Translations under genes and position numbers: made by a program
DNA from: Lineus longissimus
Lineage: Eukaryota > Nemertea > Pilidiophora > Heteronemertea > Lineidae
Assembly (NCBI RefSeq): GCF_910592395.1
Contig: NC_088311.1
Span: 16,182,501 to 16,246,500, forward strand
Length of the DNA stretch: 64,000 bases
Reading direction: 5' to 3'
Notes under the pieces: generated by a model
Databases searched by the model: none
What the model was told of the DNA's origin: nothing
Seen by the model: only the letters and a program-made list of their open reading frames with translations
Shown: in pieces, positions 1-11,195 of the stretch
Layout: the number at the start of each line of letters is the position of its first letter
How positions within the stretch are numbered: the first letter of the stretch is position 1

Positions 1-863
1 TTAACCCGCCAGTACTCTGGCACGTTAACTCTGAATACCGCGCACTGCCACATGAAAGACGAAGAGAAAGACACTTTTAAGCAGCAAAGCACACAACTGC
101 TGTTCTTTCCAGGTGGAATGACCCCTCTCCTGCCACCAATCAACACGCACATCAAGAACATTTTTGTTCAATTATTAGCGCACTGCGCTTAAACTGCGCT
201 TATAATTGAATTTAACTGCACCCTCAATTAGCGCGTGCAGTGCGCTTAAATGCGCATAAATACAGTAAGCAGATTACTACCAGTATAAGCACTTAAATTC
301 ATTTCCTTCAACCTACCCAACATTAAAAATATGCCCACTCAGCGGGGGCATACATTGCGATTCACACGAATCGCGTTATGTCTAGTTATAACAATAGCCT
401 TCATAATGCAAATTGGGGACATTGGTCTCTTTAATTGGAATTTTAGAATATTTAGAATATTGTTCAATAGCCATTGGCTATAGAAGGTGTATTTGCTTTG
501 TCCTTGCAGAAAATCGGCAACCAGCAAAAGGATCAAAAAGTAAGAAGACATCTGGTAGGTAACATCAGTTCCAATTCTGCTTTCTTTGGCTCACCTGTAA
601 GCCTTCAGGGCTACCATGGAACAGCGCCAGTCATCGTCGTCATCCGTCATAACATTGGTGGCATGCTTCTTTACCACTAGAAATACTAAACTCAACCTTA
701 ATATACACATACCCCTTGGTGACTGCCACTCAGAGACCGAATCACAGCCTTATACGATTCACGGTTGGGCCACCAGGTTGACCAACATCAAAAATGAAAA
801 CATGCAATTGTTCTCTTAATACTGGCTCGAAATATTAAAAATATGTATGTTATCCTCCTGGTT
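1..863. other. Gene-free repeat-rich sequence
   Basis: I see no supported gene. The stretch holds AT-rich sequence and a degraded repeat tail near 640-835 containing the phrase 'ctcttaatactgg', which recurs at about 1080, 1970 and 13340. Short open frames here lack family resemblance and splice signals. Confidence 0.5.
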
Positions 864-1708
864 TTTAGCTCACCTCTGAAGAGGTGAGCTTTTGCCTTAA
901 TAGTGTGGCGTCCGTCGTCGGTGTCCGTTGTCCTCATATGTGAGCAAGGCACGTTTCGTAACTGTTAGAGCTATTGAGCTGAATCTTGGTACACATGTAC
1001 CCTTATGTAATTGCAACTTGGAGACTAAGTTTCGGTCCAATGTAACCTAGGGTTAAAAGTGAAAATATGCAATATCTCCCTTAATACTGGTCGGAAAATT
1101 TTGAAAAAAAATATGGTAGGTACTTCTAGCAATGGTACATCATATATCATATATCTTTCATTTGGTTTTACAAATGTACCTCGCTTCCGGAACTATACAT
1201 CATATATCCTCCGGGTTTTTGATTTGACCTACTTTTCAAGGTCACAGAGGTCAAAATGCATTTAATCATCGTAAATCACTGTAAGGTTGCCCGTTTCGTT
1301 TCTATTTGAGCTAGAAGCTTCTAAACTTGTGTGAACGTGTATTTAGTGAAGTGACCCTCTAATTTACCCCTAACATTTGGCGTGCTTGGACATCAAATAT
1401 GGCCACCGGGCGGCCATCTTGAAAATCGAACAAAGTTAATTACTCTGAAACTGATGATTGGATTGCAACCAAATTTCATGATTATGTATCTACATGTATT
1501 ATGTACTCTTTATGTTATCCCAAATTTTCAATGTATTCTGATGACAAATGTGGCCAGCAGGCCGCCATCTTGAAAGTTCAACGAAACCCTATTACTCCCT
1601 AAACTGTTGATTAGATGTCAACCAATCTCCATGTGACATGTACATCCACTGCAAATGACAAGCACTAGCATTGACCGAGGTGAGCAAATGGTCCCTGGAC
1701 CATTCATT
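864..1708 (+). repeat. Dispersed repeat family A, copy 1
   Basis: Starts with a hairpin (tagctcacctct...agaggtgagct) followed by a CGTCCGTCGTCG-rich stretch and ends with gaggtgagcaaatggtccctggaccatt, which carries a second small palindrome. The body contains AGGTCACAGAGGTCA at 1239-1253. The same end signatures recur at 3918-4562, 6500-6541, 22402-23560 and 23920-25245, which defines the family. No coding capacity is seen, so it is probably non-autonomous; the superfamily is unknown to me. Confidence 0.6.
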
Positions 1709-3917
1709 ATTGACCTGCTTTTCAGGGTCGCAGAGGTCAAAGTTTTGAGCAGGGCAACCTGGAAAAGCACTATATAAATTACTGATCTGATTTGATTTGA
1801 AGCATCACCATTAGACAACAGCAACACGTTCTGTTATAATGCTTAGGCATGGATTTCAAACTTACTATACATGTACTGCTGGGTGACTTCTACTCAAAGA
1901 CCGAATCGCGGCTGCTACGGTTTTGCCGCCAAGGGGTCAAATGTCAAAAGTGAAAATATGCAATTATTTCTCCCTTACATAGCTATAATACTGGTCTGAA
2001 ACTTTGAAGAAAAAAACAGCACCACTGTTAGACAACATCAGCAGATTTTCTTATCGCTTTTGCCAGAGATCTAAAATTTGGTTAGACTTCACCCCCGGAG
2101 AATCAAAAGCCTAACCTAAAATATAACTGTATGTCGGTATGCCATGAGAGAACCGTTTTTGCAAAGAAACTACCGAGGGACTTGGAATTCAGGAATACCA
2201 GATGACTGGAGTCTGGACTTGGCACAAATTGCCCAGAGTTCAGGATTTTGATTCTCTGGGGTGGACTTGATCACACAGGTCTGAGTCCTTCACCGCGCAT
2301 GTTCTGGCATGTCTGGGGAGGCAGTCCGAGAATGGGCGTGATCAGAACTGCCTTTTCCAATCCCACTCTCTTCCGGTGACTGTCTCTCTACTTTTATTTT
2401 CAATTTTAACTTACAATTCGAGCCCTTCCAGTAATGAATTAAAAAACTGTTTCTACTTGAAAGAAATATACGTGAATGAAACACTTGCTGAACAAAGATA
2501 TTGAAGAGTAAACAACCTCGACCCAGGATAATTTAGTAGACATGACGTGCGGACAGGGCTCATGCCAATGCATTTTGCATTACTGATTTGTACATGCATG
2601 TGGCCAGACTTGTGTTTACTACGTAAGGAGTCTCGTGGTGACAGACTTAACACTTTGTGCAAATGTAGCCTACCCCTGGGTGACCCCTACTCAGAGATTG
2701 AGTCGCATCATTTTATGCTTATTTCGGGCAGAACTTTAAAAGTGAACATACATGCAAAACTCCCTTGATGATGATCTGATCATTTGTAAAATAGTATACA
2801 TGTAGTGCTGCCATTCTAAACACAGACGGCTACTGGGGACGGCGAGGTTGATGGACGGACATAGACCCTCTAAAGTCGTTCGACGACTCCATATTGAAAA
2901 ATTATTCCAAGTCGTCACCACATGACGATTGTGACGAGGTCGCGCAGGTGGTAGAGTGAATTGGCAAAGAATAATTTTCAGCAAAATAATCTTATTTCGT
3001 TTCATTCTCCATTATCGTATTGATATAAATCAGTGATTTGATTAAGAATATATTTGAACCTGATTTTAACGCTTGAATCACGTTTTTGAAACAATTTTAG
3101 AATCAAGGTCAAATGAAGTAGTTCATGGTGCCAATGACGTCACCAATGGCGGATTTGCACTGCTTTTCGAGTCGATTCTCTATAATCGATTTGAAGTTGC
3201 GAGTGGTAGTGCTGCTAGCATTGAAGAATACATCTAGGCCTACTATCAATTGACAGAAATGCTCTCTCAAATAAATGTTAACGATAATAATGATAACTTT
3301 TTTTAAATTGAGAGTAATAAATTTTCATAGCAGTCCAGGAAAAAGTGGCTCATGTTTGTGTAGCTCTTACAAAACTAGTACCGGTATCATCAGTAAGTAT
3401 CAGATCGTAGTGCTTATGACGCGATTGAAAAACAATTACCACCTACCACGCAAAAGTTGCCTCGTACTGTTTGTCAGATCATAATGTGGAATTATTTCAG
3501 CACCCTCTGATGTGATTGGGATGTACAGCATGCCCCGACCCACAGTGCAATGCGACATTGAGTTTTGCATGACATCATAAGATTTAATGACGAAACTTCA
3601 CATCATGGACGATGTCATTAATGATTTGATGGATGATGTCACAAATGAAATGACTTGCAGATCTTGCCTCCATATGAGGCGATATGATGCCTATTCTGTG
3701 TTGTAGGGTTCCATCGTGTGGCATTTTGCATCAAACAAAAACTTCTAGGATACGAAGCGGTAGCGCATCTATCAGAACATGATACAATCTGATACTTACA
3801 TGTGGTATACTAACTATAAAATGCATATTCATGTACACAAAATGTAATATGATATCCTTTGGTAGAAACATGCATTCAAATAGGAGACTGTCCTCAGTTT
3901 GAATGTCAAATCTGTAC
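1709..3917. other. Intergenic sequence with degraded repeats
   Basis: No gene supported. Contains partial matches to dispersed repeat family A (1890-2000, 2640-2765) and otherwise unremarkable AT-rich sequence. A few frames over 60 codons exist but show no domain, splice or compositional support. Confidence 0.45.
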
Positions 3918-4562
3918 TTTTTAGCTTACCTCTCAGAGAGGTAAGCTTTTGCTTTGGTGTAGCGTCCGTTGTCGTCGTCGTCATCTGTTAGCAGGGCACG
4001 TTTTGTGACTACTGGAGCTATTGACTTGAAATTTGGTACACTTGTTTCCCTATGTAATGTCACCTGGGAGACCAAAGGAAGGTCAAATAGCATGAATTGG
4101 CCGATACTGGCACATTTTGCAACTAATGAAGCTATTGACGTGAAACTTGATACAAATGTACCTCCTAGTGAAATTACCTTGGGCAGCCAATTTGGTCTGG
4201 TTTAATTATTCCTTTGGCCATTAGGTGGCTAAAACGGAAAACACACAAAGTGTTATATCTCTTTAAATCAGGGCTGGATCATCACCAAATTTTTATCGTA
4301 GGTACATCTAATGATGATACATAACATATTACACAGGTTTCTGATATGACCTACTTTTCAAGGTCCTCACAGCTAAAACGGACTATATCTGCTGAACTAA
4401 TGGCTGGATCCTTGTAAAACTGTCATTATCGATATGTAATAAGGCTACACATCACGTAAATCCAACTTTTGATTTGACCTACCTTTCAAGGCCACAGGGT
4501 CAAATACTTTGCTAATGTCTCAGTCTGACGAGAGGTAAGCACAATGGCCCTGGCCATTTCAT
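3918..4562 (+). repeat. Dispersed repeat family A, copy 2
   Basis: About 645 bp, bounded by the hairpin ttagcttacctct-cagagaggtaagc at the left and gaggtaagcacaatggccctggccattt at the right. The interior repeats phrases such as 'gctggatcatcaccaaattttt', shared with 6090-6120, and 'tttgatttgacctac', which sits before the AGGTCA motifs. No gene is seen inside. Confidence 0.65.
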
Positions 4563-5515
4563 TCAGTATCTTGTAGCAAAACCTATAGTGGAAAAAAGAG
4601 GACTGCTCTCATCAGTCGTGTACATGTCAAATGGAAGAAATGTGTCCATTTCCATTGCCAGCGCTATGACTCATAGCATGGCCACTGACTTGACCAAAAC
4701 AGTTTTTCATCAACAAAAACCAGCACTGACCCCAGAATTCTGTAAAGCGATGTTCTCTTGTTGCATATAAAACCTGTATATTAATTGATGGCGCCTTCTG
4801 GGGTGCCAGGCTACAAGCGACGAAGCAAGTAAAGAAAAAAAGGTAGTATGTTCCTAGTTTGGCACCGGGAAGGGCAATACAGACCTCTGGCAATTGCGGT
4901 GCACCCATGCACTACGAGTATACTCGTAGCTGGCAGTCAACGTGTTAATTATGTAATGTTATTGCCCCTGCCACAATGTATATTAAGTAGGGGCATTATG
5001 GTGGGTTTCCCGTCCTCATATTTCTATGGTGAAACAGGGGGAGGCTCCCTTTCAAATTAGGTTGAGATATCATAAATAAATTATAAAAACTATATGCACA
5101 ACTATACTATTTAAACAAATCTATTTATGCTGATATTCAATATGGCCGGCAGGAAGACGTATAGAAGTACCGGTACATAAGATTCAACTCTTAAAATGTA
5201 TAATTCGTTCAAATACATTTACATGCAACAATATCATTCTTGTAATCTTTCTATTCATATTGTGAATGCAAAAACATTTCCAACATTTTTCAGCAAAACG
5301 CACAAATGAAGCTAGGCTTCGACTATCAGACTTGTAAATATATTCACATTGATTTATTATTCGGCAACCCATCTGGAGTCATCTAACAACAACTACTGTG
5401 ATTACTGTTGTCTGAGGTTGATACATACCAGGGCAGGGGCATTCTTACAAGCGCCGCGATTGTTTTAGGGGGCCTATATCCAAATTTGTTTAATGTTTTT
5501 ACAAAATTGTTTTCA

Positions 5516-5710
5516 GTCTCAAAGCCATGGACAGATGAAGAGAGGACAGCTGTGCTAGCATATTTCAACAAGGATATCCATTTAGCAAGGTGCCCTGGAA
5601 AAGATGCTATTGAGTCCCTCATATCAGCAGAACCCCGCCTCAAAGGCAGAGAATGGAAAACTATCAAAGATTTCGTTCGATATCATATTTCCAAATTGAA
5701 ATCAAAGTAG
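5516..5710 (+). CDS. Terminal exon of an uncharacterised multicopy gene (PWT/EP-R-W-IK motif family)
   Basis: The reading frame begins directly after a strong acceptor (ttgttttcag at 5506-5515) and ends at TAG 5708-5710. The peptide begins KPWTDEERTAVLAYF and contains PGKDAIESLISAEPRL and WKTIKDFVRY. I recognise this layout (PW..EE..AV, PGK, EP.L..R.W..IK) as the C-terminal segment of a large uncharacterised invertebrate and fish family with BED- or C2H2-type relatives; that identification is from memory. The open frame extends upstream to 5408 but the first roughly 35 codons look intronic. No partner exon is visible within a few kb upstream, so it may be a stranded gene fragment. Function unknown. 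Confidence 0.45.
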   Translation, partial: VSKPWTDEERTAVLAYFNKDIHLARCPGKDAIESLISAEPRLKGREWKTIKDFVRYHISKLKSK

Positions 5711-5819
5711 GCCTACATGTACAGAAAGGTGCAAATATCTGAAACACTTGGCAAATCTTAAAAACTGCTGTTTAGTTAATACAGTTCGCTAAGTCTCATT
5801 ATTCGCAGGTCTTGTCTGA

Positions 5820-6541
5820 TAAGGTGAGCAGTTGCTCGTGCTCACCATTTCTCGCCTAAAATGAAACCAAGGTGAGCATATTTTGTTCTCCTAAAATTGA
5901 TAATTACTCACATAGAAATGAGTCAAATTAAGGATACTTCACGTAATAGTTTAAAATTGCTCACCTACCCAAATTTGAGGCGAGCATATATTTGCTCATC
6001 TACAATATTTGTTTATATTTGTTGACTCCTGGTTTGGCTACCAGTCGGCAAAAACCGAAAACACAAAAAGTGCTATATCTCCTTAATGCAGGGCTGGATC
6101 ATCGCCAAATTTTCATCATAGGTTCATCTAATGACGATACATAACATATCACACAGATTTTTGATTTGACCTACTTTTCAAGGTCACAGAGGTCAAATAG
6201 TGAAAGTGGCCGATACTGTCACATTTCGCAACTTATGAAGCTATTGACATGAAACTTGGTACAAATGTACCTGCTAGTGAAATGACCTTGGATACCAAAT
6301 TTTGGTGCGGTCGTATTCTTTTTTGGCCACCAGGTGGTTAAAACCAAAAAGGAAAAAAGGGCTATTCTGCTGAACTAATGTTTGGATATTTGTAAAACTG
6401 TTATCGGTATGTAATAAGGCTACACATCATATAAGTCCAATTTTTGATTTGACCTACTTTTCAAGGTCACAGAGGTCAAATACTTAGCTGATGTCTCAGT
6501 CTGACGAGAGGTAAGCACAATGGCCCTGGCCATTTCATTTG
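5820..6541 (+). repeat. Dispersed repeat family A, copy 3 (5' part divergent)
   Basis: The right end matches the family signature exactly (gaggtaagcacaatggccctggccattt, 6505-6538) and the body carries AGGTCACAGAGGTCA twice (6181-6195, 6464-6478). The left part is rearranged: three ggtgagc/gctcacc motifs lie in 5823-5990 instead of one hairpin. No coding content. Confidence 0.55.
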
Positions 6542-8631
6542 ATTAAACGTTTATGGCCACCAAGCGTCAAATGTGAAAGTAGGCGATTGTTCACATACTA
6601 ATGGTCCTAGAAATTTGAAAGTAATGCACAGAAGAACACATTTGTAACTGCAACCCATGACGACAGGGTGGCTGATTTCAAGCTGAATGCAGTATTTCAC
6701 AGTGGTCTGGTTAATTTCAAGAACTTGCATGAATGTACTATAATTCCTCTTTTTGGTTGCAGTCTAAAATTTAGCAAACCCAAGTCAGTGAGCCTTGTTT
6801 TAACCCAGTTAATTGTTCTGTTCCTCCATGACTTTGCAATTTACAACAGTTCTGTTCATTCATGATGTTCTTTTTTTATTGTTGCTGAGTACATGTATAT
6901 CAGAATCCAAGATTGGATTTGTGAAAATTGCCTTAATGAAACATTTTGGTGTTCTTAATTCTACTCTTTGCAATTAACTACATGTATCTAAACTCTGCGA
7001 ACGTAGGCTATTTTACTATTCCTGGCCTGTTCGTTTAACTTCCTCTCGATGCTTCATAATGCCAAGTCCAGCATTAGTCGTATGTTGGCATGTTCCGTTA
7101 CCACAACACTACAGCCAGCAGAGTTAGGATTTGCCCCGGTCTTTGATTTGAAGATTGTGGTTACCAAGAACACCTTTGAAAACGCAACCTGCACAAACAG
7201 CGGACGTCCTCAGTTTACGATGCCATCATGAATACATGTGCTGTCCTCAGTCTGATAGTGTTACATGTATTTTGGTAAAACACGTTCATTCAAGGACTTG
7301 TTGCAAGCAGATGAACAATTTTGGAAAAAATTATTGATCTCAAAATTGTACAAAATCTCAGCATTTTGATACTTTGATATTTCTCAAAACTGACATGAGA
7401 TTTTTTAGATTTTTTTTGGCAGAAGGTCTTAGAATAAAATTGTCTAAGGTATAATATAGGATTAATTTTATTTTGAAAAATGCATACATAAAAATTACAT
7501 AATATCACAAATATGTAATACTTGATATGCAATTCATCATGAGCTCAATTATGATATCATTTGATAGCCCGGAAGATTCTCCAGAGGTGGTAAAAAAATT
7601 GTTTCAAAAGGTTTATCCGCTCCTAAGAATATGAGCATGGCAAAGTGGTCCAATAATGTTTTCCAAGATTGGACATAATCGTGGATACACTACAGTAGAC
7701 TACGAACTTAGGACAGAGTAGATTTATGGCCTACATGCTAGATAAAGACTGGGGTATTTGTCTGTTTTCAACATCAGCATTGAGGCAAATCATTTTAAAC
7801 ACAGGCCTAGTATTTTTTATGATGTCCATGTATACAATGAACACCACAGGGAAGCTTGTCCATGGATACATTTACATCTAGAGCATGGAATAATTGAATT
7901 TACCTTTCTCTGTCTAAAATAGGTTGCATGTACCGATAAACTATTAAACAGTGAAAACTAGGAAAGAGTGAGGAAATCATGGAACAGTCCTTAAAGGGAT
8001 GTACATATATTTAATCAAAATATTAGCTAACTTCTTAGCTTCAATAATGGAGAATTGCAATGGTTTAGACTTATTTGTCCCTTGGTGGTGGGGTAGTGCA
8101 ATGGTTTTGAGTTTGAATCCAACCAAACATTGGTCTAACACATCACTGAACCCAAAATATCAAAGGTAACAACCCACAACCATCCCACCATTGAACCCCA
8201 TATTCAAAGGATTCTAAGCCCCAACAATTATACTACCCAACCACTGATGCCCAAAGTCTAAGCCCACAATCAAAGCACTTCCCAACCCTTCCACCCCAAG
8301 AAGTAATAATGTTCGAACCCACAACCGTTGTACAACATGACTACCCAACCATGAAGCCAAGAAGTCTGAACCGTTGCAATACTCCAACCAAGAATTCTTG
8401 TTTCTTGTTTCCATGATCTCCACGCATTTTCCCAACTTTTCACCTGTTCCATGGTTTACCTACTACGAGCATGAAATGCTTATGTTACCAAATCCCCAAT
8501 TTAAAGAAGACGACTGCCGTAAATGTAATCTGTGTTTGTTTTTTTTAAATAAAGTTTATGTTTTGATACTAGCTGTCCTCAGTTGTTTTGTTTATTGAAG
8601 CTACTAGAAGACCGTCTCTGGTGACATATAT
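6542..8631. other. Intergenic, AT-rich
   Basis: No supported gene. Includes a low-complexity stretch at 8085-8400 with repeated 'caacc' and 'aaccat' words (aacccacaaccatccc, acccaaccat). Short frames on both strands here are compositional. Confidence 0.45.
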
Positions 8632-9186
8632 GATTGTCCTTGTTGGAGGACAACCTACTGTCTTTTGAGACACCCTGAATAGGGAGTTCTTCATCCAGTA
8701 CATCATGTCCTTGTCGGAGGACAACCTACTGTCTTTTGAGACACCCTGAATAGGGAGTTCTTCATCCAGTACATCATGTCCTTGTTGGAGGACAACCTAC
8801 TGTCTTTTGAGACACCCTGAATAGGGAGTTCTTCATCCAGTACATCATGTCCTTGTCAGAGGACAACCTATTGTCTTTTGAGACACCCTGAATAGGGAGT
8901 TCTTCATCCAGTACATCATATGCTTGTTGGAGGACAACCTACTGTCTTTTGAGACACCCTGAATAGGGCGTTCTTCATCCAGTACATCATGTCCTTGTTG
9001 GAGGACAACCTACTGTCTTTTGAGACACCCTGAATAGGGAGTTCTTCATCCAGTACATCATGTCCTTGTCAGAGGACAACCTACTGTCTTTTGAGACACC
9101 CCGAATAGGGAGTTCTTCATCCGGTACATCATGTCCTTGTCAGAGGACAACCTACTGTCTTTTGAGACACCCTGAATAGGGAGTTC
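8632..9186 (+). repeat. 71-bp tandem repeat, about 8 copies
   Basis: Eight head-to-tail copies of a 71-bp unit that starts gtccttgttggaggacaacc and includes gagacaccctgaataggg. Unit starts fall at about 8632, 8704, 8775, 8846, 8917, 8988, 9059 and 9130. Copies differ by single substitutions (for example gttgg versus gtcag), which points to recent expansion. No spacers and no open frame through the array. Confidence 0.9.
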
Positions 9187-9739
9187 AAAATAACAATGAG
9201 TTTATTATAAGAGAAAATTATGTACAATATTTATGGTATCAGGAGACTTCCCCCCTGGACATCTGGACATTTGCCCCCCGGACTTCTGCGTCATTTCAAT
9301 TCAATTTCAAATGCGGCCTATTTCAACTAAATGATACTTATGACAGTTGGGTCTATATCGGGGCCGACACAAAGAATTATTGGTTACACTGTAGGCCCTT
9401 ACACATGGTGTATGTGCATTGCATGCTTTGGTAGTAATCAACGAAACACCCCTGTGACAAAGTGTGCTTTGATAATACCATCGGTGCGTGGCTCATCGGT
9501 TAGACCGGATGTTGAATTGTATACGTATTTCGTTTCTGTCATAAACAAGAAAATTACCACACACTGTAGGCTTCATATGATATTATTTGGTAGTTACAGT
9601 AACAGAAGAAACTCTGCTCCGGCGACGAAGTGTGCTTTGATTAAACAAAGCAGGCGCGGACCCAAGGGGATGGAGTGAATGAATTATGTTGACTTGAATC
9701 GAACATGCACATGCACAGGGGCAGTTTTTCGTGGGGATG

Positions 9740-11195
9740 CGTATGCAATCCGAGGGCGGTCCTCAGTTTTACTCAACCGGTACATGTATTCTGCTCATAT
9801 TTCATTTCTCTCGAGCAAAGTGAGGACTCTCCTCATTTTGGGTGGATCCTGCGTCTTCCGATTTTGGCATGCACTTTTCTTTTCTAATCGAACTCATGGT
9901 TATCTTGTTCTTTGTCGACTAGATCTAATCAGATTTCATGTTTTCGAGGTCTCTCCGTTTTTACTGGTTTATTTGGAAGTAGCTACTAGGGAATTTTAAG
10001 AGTTTATGGTCTGATTTTTATACGGTTATGTATGAATGGATTTGATTCTACTTCCATTTCAGGGGTAATTCTAGATAATGTTTTAGCCATGGGCCTAGTT
10101 TGTTTGCGTTTAATGATTATGGTTACATTTGATAGTAACGTAGTCATGTTAGCTTGAACATATAAGGGGATTAGTAAGACATTTGGAAACAAATTAATGA
10201 TTGCTTAGGTTGGGATGATTTAATATATAATCAAGAAATGCTTGATTAGTAAGATTTGAATATCAAAAATATGTCATTAAATTTAAAATTTTGAGAAAAT
10301 TTTCATTAAATTGGGGGGATGTAATATCTCTGTATACGGTATCCTTGGCAACAGCCAATAGGAACATCCTGTGCCATCCATGCCAGGCTTTGTTACATAA
10401 CCAGCCAAGAGATACCAAGGGATAGATTGGTAGGTAAGGAGATGAGGCTTGGCTCTCATCGAGGAGAGACCAAATAAATAGTATAAAGAGAAATCGATGT
10501 TGTCAGATTGTTGGGAGCAGGAACCTGGAGGGCGCAAGCCTATATATTACAGTAGGCATACATATGTCTAGACAAACAGAGCATCATTTGCTAGTTACAG
10601 ATGAGAGAACCTGCAACGAGGTGCGCTTTGATAATGCAATCCGAGGGCGGTCCTCAATTTGCGTGTACATGTTTTCCGCACATGTTTTGTTTCTGTCGAC
10701 GAGCAAAGCGAGGACTGTCCTCATTTTGGGTGGATTCTGCGTCTTCCGATTTTGGCATGCAAACTCGATAGCTTATGCCTTCTTCATACACTGTAGGCCT
10801 ATATATGTCTTGACAAACAGAGCATCGTTTGCTAGTTACAGATGATGAACCTGCAACGAGGTGCGCTTTGATAATGCAATCCGAGGGCGGTCCTCGATTT
10901 GCGTGTACATGTTTTCCGCATATGTTTTGTTTCTGTCGACGAGCAAAGCGAGGACTGTCCTCATTTTGGTTGGATCCTGCTTCTTCCGATTTGATTTGGC
11001 AACTCTGGTACAGTTTTTGTTTACACTATAAACCTACATAGCTCTGACAAACAGAGCATTTTTTGCTAGAATAGCAGAAGGAGAACCACTCTTTTAATGC
11101 AATCAGAGGGCGGTCCTCAGTTTGACTGCAGACGTTCCTACACACTTCTTGTTGTATTTGATAGGTAAACTGAGGACTGTCCTCTCCTGGTCTGG
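9740..11195 (+). repeat. Repeat with GAGGAC-GTCCTC palindromes, unit about 242 bp, split by an LTR
   Basis: Copies begin near 9745, 10563, 10805 and 11044. The last three are head to tail with a period near 242 bp and share gacaaacagagcat, gaggtgcgctttgataatgc and the near-palindrome gaggactgtcctcattttgg. The first copy is separated from the rest by the 10320-10551 LTR and about 450 bp of unrelated sequence. A further gaggacagtcctcag motif occurs at about 13770. No domain is recognisable in the short frames. Confidence 0.6.
10320..10551 (+). mobile_element. Probable LTR (232 bp) of a degraded LTR retrotransposon
   Basis: Starts TGTAATATC and ends TATATATTACA, giving a TG...CA unit with a perfect 6-bp terminal inverted repeat (TGTAAT/ATTACA). 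A purine run (ttgggggga) directly precedes it, as expected for a polypurine tract 5' of a 3' LTR. An A/T-rich TATA-like motif (aatagtataaag) lies inside. No second copy and no retroviral coding sequence were found in 9900-10319, so it is a 3' LTR of a truncated element or a solo LTR. Confidence 0.5.

Noticed and set aside
8632-9186. CRISPR-like regular array
   Set aside because: Units are whole tandem copies of 71 bp with no unique spacers, in an animal genome.
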